This document shows, in pieces, positions 57,211 to 64,000 of a stretch of 64,000 nucleotides of DNA. The stretch spans positions 930,001 through 994,000 of the forward strand of contig LATX02000046.1 of assembly GCA_001466705.2 (NCBI GenBank). Direction: 5' to 3'. A program made the position numbers and the translations under genes. Numbering within the stretch: the first letter of the stretch is position 1; each line of letters opens with the position of its first letter. The notes below the pieces were generated by a model. That model was not told the DNA's origin. It searched no databases and saw only the letters and a list, made by a program, of their open reading frames with translations. This stretch comes from Moniliophthora roreri (taxonomy: Eukaryota; Basidiomycota; Agaricomycetes; Agaricales; Marasmiaceae).

Positions 57211-60200
57211 ACCGGCGAACGAGGACGATGTCTCCACCGCCGATAACTATTTCACACTTTGTACTAGCTAAAATGGATCGAAATTCTATGCACATTCCTC
57301 TCAAGTACAAAGTGGGAACGAAAAACATCGAAACAAAGGCCTTATTAGACTCAGGAGCAGGAGGGAGATTCATAAGCACAGGGCTTGCTAGAACACTCGG
57401 AAAAAGGTGGATTCAGTTGCCGGAAAAGATCCGAGTTTTCAATGTCGACGGAACAGCCAATAAGACAGCATGGATAACACATGTGGTGGAACTCGAGTTC
57501 CAAATCGCTGGAAAAGAGTTTCGAGAAAACTTTATGATCTCGGGCATTGGTGACGAAGAAATCATCTTGGGGCTTCCATGGCTACGACACCATAACCCTG
57601 TAATTGACTGGGAAACAGGGGAAGTCCAATTCCAACCTCGCCGAAGGATTCAGATCAAATGATTTAAGGGGGTGTTAGACAATCTCGAACCGGAAGTCCT
57701 TATAAGGGCCAAAACTACAGCATCACAAGAAATGGCTCACCAGCATCAGACAGCCAAGAAGGAGATAGAGGAGCTTATTCCCAGCTATCTGCATGGATAT
57801 CGGGATCGCTTTGAAAAAGGGAAAGCGGAACGATTCCCACCCGCTCGGACATATGATCACGCGATCGATCTCAAACCAGATTTCATCCCGAAAAAACTGT
57901 AAATTATACCCATTAAGCCCTTTGGAACAAGAAGAGCAGGACAAGTTCATTGAAGAGAATCTATGAAAAGGGTACATCCACAAATCGAAGTCTCCAATGG
58001 CCTCCCCCTTCTTCTTCGTGGCAAAAAAGGAGAAAGGAGCATTGAGACCCACACAGGACTACAGGGAACTCAACAAAGGAACAGTGAAAAACGCCTACCC
58101 CTTACCCCTAATTTCGGAACTCCTTGACAAACTAAAAGGAGCGACGGTATTTATGAAACTCAATCTTCGAAACGGATACAATAACGTTAGGATAAAGGAT
58201 GGAGATCAATAGAAAGCCGCCTTCAAAACGAATAGAGAACTCTTTGAGCTGACCGTTATGTTTTTCGGACTAAGCAACTCTCCTGCCACTTTCCAAGCCT
58301 TTATGAATGACATCCTCTCCAATTTCATCAACGAAGGATGGTGTGTAGTGTACATGGACGACATCCTCATTTTCTCTAAGGATCAAGACAAACACAGGAG
58401 ACGTACAGAACAACTAATGCATCGTCTCAAGAAGCACGACCTGTTCCTCAAACCGGAGAAGTGCGAATTCGATGTAACGGAAGTAGTGTTTTTGGGGATG
58501 GTCATTAGACCGGGGTACATTGCCATGGATCTGGTAAAACTGGCAGGAATAGCCGATTGGGAACCCCCACAGACAGTAAAAGGGGTGCGTGCGTTCCTGG
58601 GATTCGGGAATTTCTACAGGAAGTTCATTGGGAAATACGCACATTTAACGAGACCCTTGAACGACCTACTGCAGAAAAATTGGAAATTCGACTGGACAAC
58701 GCAATGTCAACTAGCCTTTGACCTCCTGAAGGCGAAATTCCTATCCGAACCAATACTAGTCATGCCAGATGTCGACAAACCTTTCGTTATAGAAGCCGAT
58801 GCTTCGAAATGGGCCACAGGTGCCGTTCTTAGACAGAAAGGGGCAGATGGTGAATGGCATCCATGTGGGTACCTGTCCAAGTCGTTCTCTCCTACGGAAA
58901 GGAATTACAAGATCTATGATCATGAACTTCTCGCAATATACCAAGCATTGATGGAATGGCATCATTACCTCATGGGCAGGAAGTTCAAGATCGTGGTTCT
59001 TTCAGATCACAAGAATTTGACGTATTTCTGGACCACACAGAAATTGAACAGGCGACAAGCGAGATGGAGCCTTTTCTTATCAGAATTCGATTTAGGGCTG
59101 GTACACGTCCCGGGAAAATCGATTTCCCAAGCAGATGCTCTATCACGACGGAGTAATGAGCAGGATGATGTCGACAGCGATAACAAAGATATTGTGGTAT
59201 TACCAGACCGACTTTTCATTAAGGGTATCGATCTGGGAATGAAGGAAGATATAGCAGAGCGATTGGGTCCGGACGACTTTCACAAGTTGGCCTTGGAACA
59301 ATTATTACACCAAGGTGTGCCGCCAATCAGATCCGCATTATCAGACTGGAAGATCAAAGGAGATCTGCTCTTCTTCCAGAATCGAGTCTACGTTCCAAAT
59401 GATATCAACCTCCGCCGACGAATAGTGAGGTCTATTCACGAGACCACGGGAGTGGGACATCTGGGACAATGGAACACCATCGAACAAGTGCAATGGGACT
59501 TTTGGTGGCTGGGAATGGCTAAGTTCATCAGATCATTTGTCGATGGTTGCATAATATGCCAACAGTCCAAAATTATCACTCACCCAACGAGAACCCCGAT
59601 TCAACCCATGCAAGTAACACTGAACGCCGTCCCTTTTCAAATTTGCACCATGGATCTTATTACTGATCTCTCTGAATGCGACGGTATGGATTCAATTCTA
59701 GTCGTAGTGGACCACTCATCTACGAAGGGGGTAATTTTTACTCCATGCACCAAAACCACGGACGCCACCAAGGTAGCAGAAATGTTAATTCAACATCTCT
59801 ACAAAAGATTCGGACTGCCAGATCGAATTATATCCGATCGAAACCCCAGATTTGCCACAGAAGTGTTCCAAGAGATGGGAAAACAGCTGTCCATCAAACA
59901 TTCTATGAGTACAGCATTCCACCCACAGACAGACAGAGAAACAGAGCGAGTAAATCGAGAAATCGAGGTCTATCTCAGAGCATTTTGTGCAAAAGAACAG
60001 ACTCAATGGAAGGAATACCTCCCCTTAGCAGAATTCGCTCACAACAATCGAACTCATTCGGTTCTCAAGAACTCCCCATTCTTCATGATGATGGGATATC
60101 ACCCCCACCCACTCCCAACAGTATTCGAAAGAACAACGATTCCGTCAGTAGAAGAACGACTCCAAGAGTTGAAAAGGGTACGAGAAGAAACCGCAAGCCT

Positions 60201-60714
60201 GTTGGAGTTAGCACGACAGCAAATGATACAAAGGGAAAAACAAAAACTGGATGTATTCAAAGAAGGACAAAAGGTTTGGCTAGAAGCAAAGAATCTGGCC
60301 ATGGGATATCCATCGAAAAAGCTAGCCCCAAAAAGGGAAGGACCATTCAAAGTCCTCAAGGTACTCGGACTGGTAACATACAAGCTGGACCTACCCCATC
60401 AGTGGAAGATCCACCCTGTTTTCCATACAGCCTTGTTGTCACCCTTCAAACAGACCGAGGCCCACGGACTGAGCTTCACAGAACCACCCCCAGATCTTAT
60501 CGAAGGGTTCGAAGAATATGAAGTAGAAGTGGTGGTAGGGCACAGGCCGAAGAAACGACCACGAGAATTCCTCGTGTCATACACTGGTTATGACTCATCC
60601 CATAACCGATGGATCCGAATGGAAGGAATGGTGAACTGTCTAGACCTTCTCAAGAAATATATAAAGAAACATCAAGTAAAGCCTAAAGACCCTATCCCCA
60701 CTGAACCATCATAG
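57207..60714 (+). pseudogene. Element D pol: protease, RT, RNase H, integrase, chromodomain
   Basis: Protease with DSGA at 57348-57359. RT with YMDD at 58351-58362. A single 818-codon stretch 58258-60714 holds RT end, RNase H ([20 protein letters not shown]), integrase HHCC (ending CIICQQ), core (TMDLITDLSE, SDRNPRF, TDRETERVNRE, so D,D,E kept) and a C-terminal chromodomain (EEYEVEVVVGHRP ... YDSSHNRWIRMEG). Damage: TGA at 57660, an extra A in the run 57891-57896 shifting the frame, TGA at 57964, and TAG at 58210 where sister copies have Trp. It stops 2 bp before the ORF3 ATG. Confidence 0.92.
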
Positions 60715-60716
60715 TC

Positions 60717-61895
60717 ATGTCCAATGCATCCTCCGCCGCCTCTTCCTCTTCTCTTGCTGGCAGCCAGCCAACCCGAGACCAGAGCCCTGTTCCTACTGTG
60801 TTGGGAGAAGGACGATATGGAGAAAATATCACCTACCCAAACAGCCTCAAGCCAAACCCCTACCAGCTCCTTCATCTTTTCAATACCGGACAGTACGACG
60901 ATCAAATCCAGAACACCGCTGATCAACACAACCAATTGGAACCCTGCATCAAAAGCCTCTTTTTCCTCAGAGGTTAACGCAAGCTTTTCGAAAGAATCGT
61001 TGAAAGCTGCAGTCTCGAGATTGCAAACCAGGTGATGTATGCCTGTAATTATCAGTTGGGACTCGAAGGTCCCATCACGGTACTGTCCACATTTCCCTAC
61101 CACCCCCATTTGTCCATGCCTCCTCCCGCAGATCCCAGAGCGATGTCGGAATACCCTAATCCCCTCACCTTCAGCCTCCTCGACCGACTCGGACGACGAA
61201 CCGATGGGAACGGATACCCCCATCCTGACATCAACGACGCCTGGAGTCTCATCTCTAGACTCACCACTGAACCCACAAACGACGAAGCTGGACTCTCCGC
61301 CGCTACCCATTCCTCCCCCAAACCCAGCGGCACACTCGTTTATCCTGACCCCACTCCCAATCCCAACGTCAAACCTAAGATCGAATCGCTTGACTCCTTC
61401 GCCCCCTCCCAGCCCGAACCACCTACCGCCACTGACCCCCGAAATCTTCAGATGCCTGAAGCCACAGTTCCACCAGAAAGTGGAGTACATCCCCGCAGTT
61501 GGAGGGGAGGTCGTTCTCGTGGAGTCAGAGGACGTGGTCGAGGACGAAGAACAGGAGAACAGAATCCCCGAAAACGTCAAAGACCCACCGATTCTCAGCT
61601 TGAGAAGTCCGACTCCAGCCCCGACCCCGATGATGCAGCTTGTCGACCGCGTCTCTGCCCTGTGTGCGGATTGGAGCGCCATTTCACCCGACATTGCCTG
61701 CAGTACATGTGTCATCGATGCTTCAAAACTCAGCCTGGACATACATCTGGCCACTGCCCTGACCAATGAAGGTCTGGCCGCATTGCACACAGACAGTCTA
61801 ATTCGGGCTCAGACTCTTTGTCGGATGGTCGCCATTATGACGATGAACGGTGGTACAATGACGAGCCCTACGACAACCTTGGCGGAGAATGTTGA
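60717..61895 (+). pseudogene. Element D ORF3a: YDDQI and tandem zinc-knuckle protein
   Basis: The ATG at 60717-60719 follows the pol stop (60712-60714) by 2 bp, which suggests termination-reinitiation. The N-terminal 90 residues include QYDDQIQNTADQHNQLE and SLFFLRG. After a TAA at 60975 come RKLFERIVESCSLEIANQV, a Pro-rich linker, a basic RGR patch (GVRGRGRGRR) and two knuckles at 61656-61764 (C-PV-C-GLER-H-FTRH-C; C-HR-C-FKTQPG-H-TSGH-C). After a TGA at 61767 it ends YDDERWYNDEPYDNLGGEC. It has the architecture of a nucleic-acid-binding accessory protein. No signal peptide or membrane segment, so not an envelope. Confidence 0.68.
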
Positions 61896-62127
61896 GATGC
61901 TGACGGAGGAATACGACCGAGATGCCCAGTTGTTGTTCGTAGGAGCGGATCCGAAAAAGGTGAGGTTACTTTCGGTTGAAGAACGGCAGGCTATGGGTTG
62001 GCAGCCGACCTTTGATCCACCGGCGACTCCACGAATGGGAACCGTAGAAGAGATGCCGGATATGGATGATAGGCCGGATACATCTTACGATTACGACACG
62101 GAGTTGTACGGAGACGGAGAATCGTAG
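61039..62127 (+). CDS. Element D ORF3b: +1 overlapping frame, uninterrupted
   Basis: 362 codons without a stop from the ATG at 61039, overlapping ORF3a by 857 bp in the +1 frame. The last 77 codons (61896-62124) lie beyond the ORF3a stop: LLFVGADPKKVRLLSVEERQ, MGWQP, DDRPDTSYDYDTELYGDGES. That tail is conserved in C and (in the ORF3a frame) in E, so it is coding. The upstream part may be open only because the sense strand is C-rich. An antisense frame across the same region is also open, so openness alone is weak evidence. Confidence 0.5.
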   Translation: MPVIISWDSKVPSRYCPHFPTTPICPCLLPQIPERCRNTLIPSPSASSTDSDDEPMGTDTPILTSTTPGVSSLDSPLNPQTTKLDSPPLPIPPPNPAAHSFILTPLPIPTSNLRSNRLTPSPPPSPNHLPPLTPEIFRCLKPQFHQKVEYIPAVGGEVVLVESEDVVEDEEQENRIPENVKDPPILSLRSPTPAPTPMMQLVDRVSALCADWSAISPDIACSTCVIDASKLSLDIHLATALTNEGLAALHTDSLIRAQTLCRMVAIMTMNGGTMTSPTTTLAENVEMLTEEYDRDAQLLFVGADPKKVRLLSVEERQAMGWQPTFDPPATPRMGTVEEMPDMDDRPDTSYDYDTELYGDGES

Positions 62128-62154
62128 ATAAAAGGCAAAACGGAGTTTGCCCCT

Positions 62155-62168
62155 TGTTGAGGGGGTAA
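62155..62168 (+). promoter_or_regulatory. Polypurine tract of element D
   Basis: TTGAGGGGGTAA lies directly before the 3' LTR start TGTTAC. The GGTAA ending adjoining TGTTA is shared by A, B and C. Confidence 0.65.
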
Positions 62169-62643
62169 TGTTACAAACTTTCTTATTTCATCTCTTTCTT
62201 TCCTTTCTCTCACTGTAATACCTCCTATGCTTCTTCTTCCATTGGACTCGTACACCTTCCCTGTCCCCATTTCCTTCTCATGCCTATGCTTCTTCTTCCA
62301 TCAGACTCGTACACCTTCCCTGTCCCCATTTACCTATCCCTTTGTACTGTATTACTCAAATCCTGATAGCTTCGGGAAACCTTAGACAATCACCGAGTTC
62401 GTCGGCTATCCGTATGTAGCTAGTATTTACTCGGTTGTAACATATTTAAGCGCTCAAGCTAAGACTCTAAGTCTTCAGCTTGACCTAGTTAATCTATACT
62501 TGTGTCAACGCCGATATCGAAGGAACTCTGAACTTCAGTATCCACTGAACAAACTCGAACTTGAACTTGTAATAACTACTTCGAGCGGAGGTTACACTTC
62601 GCTAAGGTAGTTGAGTTGACGTTGCTACGCAAGTAACGTAACA
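62169..62643 (+). repeat. 3' LTR of element D
   Basis: 475 bp, with two tandem ~59-bp units (about 62219-62335). Ends ACGTAACA before the GTAAA duplication. Confidence 0.93.
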
Positions 62644-62648
62644 GTAAA

Positions 62649-63083
62649 GCATTGGAAAAGGTTGCCAGTGAGATTGGGGTGAACAGTATTACCTCTGGTA
62701 AGTTGTCCTTGGTACCACTCAGCAACCATAGCAGAATCTAATCACAAACAATCTAGTTGCAATCACGTATGTCATGCAGAAGGTCACATACATCTTTCCT
62801 ATTATCGGCAGCCGAAAAGTTGAGCATCTGAAACCCAACATAGAGGCTCTAGATATAATACTCTCCGACGAGCAGATCAAGTACCTGGAGAGCCAGCTAC
62901 CATTTGATATTGGGTTCCTGATGAATCTCATTGTACATGATCTGTTTCTGGTGTGTTATTGATACCTCATATAGGTTCTAGGGTGATGGATCTGAGCCCA
63001 CTTTTCAGATGAAAACCATAGCCAACTTCCAGAAGGTACTCCATCCTAAGGCACTGGGTGCACCACAGCTGCCACCAAACTAG
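62649..63083 (+). pseudogene. Aldo-keto reductase (aryl-alcohol dehydrogenase type), 3' exons
   Basis: The frame continues from 55353 after element D and one GTAAA. Exon 62649-62697 (ALEKVASEIGVNSITS), intron 62698-62756 (59 nt, GTAAGT...CTAG), exon 62757-62932 (VAITYVMQKVTYIFP, GSRKVEHLKPNIEAL, SDEQIKYLESQLPFD), intron 62933-62981 (49 nt, GTACAT...CTAG), exon 62982-63083 (GDGSEPTFQMK to TAG). This is the C-terminal cofactor-side region of AAD-type aldo-keto reductases. Splicing is inferred from frame, consensus ends and family conservation. The transposon insertion and the upstream TGA make the gene non-functional in this haplotype. Confidence 0.85.
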
Positions 63084-63431
63084 GATGCTAAATTGGAAAG
63101 GCTTGTTGAGACAATGATTTCTGTTATTTGACTTTGACTTCCTAAACCTGTATCATGACCAAAGAAATGACATTATGCATTCAAGGAATGACTGGGGACA
63201 GTAGAGAACTTGAATATGTCGAGATCTTGTGAAAAATGGAAACCGGAAGGTTGAAGTGTGAATGTCAATGGTCAAAGGCTGGGTCTTATTCCATGTTGAG
63301 CTTATTGGAGCCATCCTTGGCTTCATGAACTGTTAGGTTCCTGTCATGGTAGTCTCCCAATTCCAAATTGAGATGTATAGTAGTTATGAGTTTGGAATAT
63401 AATGGAGAAGTCGTTCTTTATTGTACAGAAA
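63084..63431. other. 3' flank of the aldo-keto reductase gene
   Basis: No ORF, LTR or repeat recognised. It probably contains the 3' UTR and terminator of the reductase. Confidence 0.4.
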
Positions 63432-63612
63432 TTTTGAAGCACCTATCATGGAAATTGTCCCATGCTTGCACAGCCCTCAGCTTAGGCACTTTTTGAAGCA
63501 TCTAATGCAGAATTGTTCCCATGCTGCACAGCCCTTCCCCTGGGGCACTTTTTGAAGAATCTGTCACAGAAATTGTCCCATGCTTCCACAGCCCACTCAC
63601 TTTGGGGCACTT
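63432..63612 (+). repeat. Three tandem ~60-bp imperfect repeats
   Basis: Units start at about 63432, 63491 and 63550, each reading TTTTGAAG, then a variable ~12 bp, AGAAATTGTCCCATGCT type core, CACAGCCC, and ending GGCACTT. They diverge by several bases each. Non-coding. Confidence 0.75.
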
Positions 63613-64000
63613 GATTGAATCACCCTCACTTTTTCTTTGAGTCAAATATTGTTATCTTTTTTTTTTTCCTTTGTCCATCTCCTTTGTCCTTGTGAATGTG
63701 TGCTAGTTGCTATAGTGCTATAACCTCTTTGCTCTTTATGCTGCAAGCTATGCCAACTGATAGGCATGAGATAAGTGTGGGAGGAATACTGGCATGAGAA
63801 AGTTCTACGTATTTCCCGCTTATTGATCATCATAATTGCTTTTCCTTAGATAAAGGAGGATTTATGTCCTTTGCTCCCCCTCCAGCTGTTATTGTGCACT
63901 CCAACTGTAAGATCACTTTTTTTTAAAAATTTTGGAGGGTTGCCATTGCTTCTTACCACATAGCATACAGAAATAAACACAATAAAGAAAAAAGCTGAAC
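63613..64000. other. Unassigned right flank
   Basis: AT-rich, with a T run at about 63657-63668. No gene seen. A polyadenylation-like AATAAA-type motif occurs near 63971-63985. Confidence 0.35.

Larger units (their letters stand above)
55354..62643 (+). mobile_element. Element D: full-length chromovirus (family 1) inserted in the aldo-keto reductase exon
   Basis: 5' LTR 55354-55769, 3' LTR 62169-62643, and a perfect GTAAA target duplication (55349-55353 and 62644-62648). It contains gag, pol with chromodomain, and ORF3. It is the best preserved family 1 copy: gag is uninterrupted and pol has only three stops and one frameshift. The LTR pair differs almost exclusively by CpG transitions plus a 59-bp unit. 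Confidence 0.96.

Noticed and set aside
60672..61790. 372-codon open frame antisense to ORF3 of element D (similar antisense frames at 27502-28149 and 20438-20848)
   Set aside because: It mirrors the zinc-knuckle ORF and has a low-complexity Ser/Gly composition. Its conservation follows from the sense frame, and it has no start context or domain. I use it as a caution for ORF3b, not as a gene.
60717..61895. ORF3 as an envelope gene
   Set aside because: The position fits, but there is no signal peptide, transmembrane helix or glycoprotein-like cysteine pattern. The knuckles point to nucleic-acid binding.

Overview
The window is retrotransposon-dense DNA from a filamentous fungus, most likely a basidiomycete (Agaricomycetes). 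The pointers are chromodomain-bearing Ty3/Gypsy elements, host introns of 49-63 nt with GT...AG ends, an aryl-alcohol-dehydrogenase-type aldo-keto reductase, and strong CpG-transition decay of the repeats. Nothing looks bacterial or viral. The sequence is a scaffold with 16 single-base N joins (628, 11980, 15290, 21128, 22389, 23953, 25604, 29483, 30738, 32361, 32763, 33522, 33836, 34756, 37393, 52505). Several joins are flanked by overlapping or identical ends, so part of the structure is assembly artefact.

Two main LTR-retrotransposon families fill the window. Family 1 (chromoviruses, LTRs 403-570 bp, 5-bp target duplications) has element A (4299-10696, minus), B (10775-21127, plus, assembly-disrupted), C (40788-48086, minus), D (55354-62643, plus), the deletion derivative E (26753-28751, minus), a solo LTR (38986-39555) and an LTR fragment (22160-22388). 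A-D share one plan: LTR, a primer-binding site complementary to the element's own LTR, gag, a GGGTTTT slip site at the gag stop, pol (protease, RT, RNase H, integrase, chromodomain), then a third ORF between pol and the 3' LTR. Family 2 has LTRs of about 1.7 kb, a DTGS protease, a YIDD/YVDD reverse transcriptase and an HHCC/DDE integrase. It forms a broken minus-strand mosaic (11369-11979 and 22390-34944) and a plus-strand element F (35881-53324), which carries the solo LTR and element C nested inside it.

Host-like sequence is sparse: a gene end with a 1.2-kb transposon-filled intron (1-1346), unassigned sequence at 1347-4293, a multi-exon minus-strand fragment at 32502-33327, another spliced minus-strand fragment (50875-52053) cut by the 3' LTR of F, and the 3' half of an aldo-keto reductase gene (55219-55353 plus 62649-63083) split in an exon by element D.

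Family 1 elements inserted later than family 2, because they sit inside family 2 sequence with perfect target duplications. All copies are decayed. Premature stops are overwhelmingly CGA to TGA, and the two LTRs of D differ almost only at CpG sites, which fits cytosine methylation and deamination. The most unusual biology is the LTR-complementary (self-priming type) primer site with fixed TATA spacing, and the extra zinc-knuckle ORF3 with a +1 overlapping frame.
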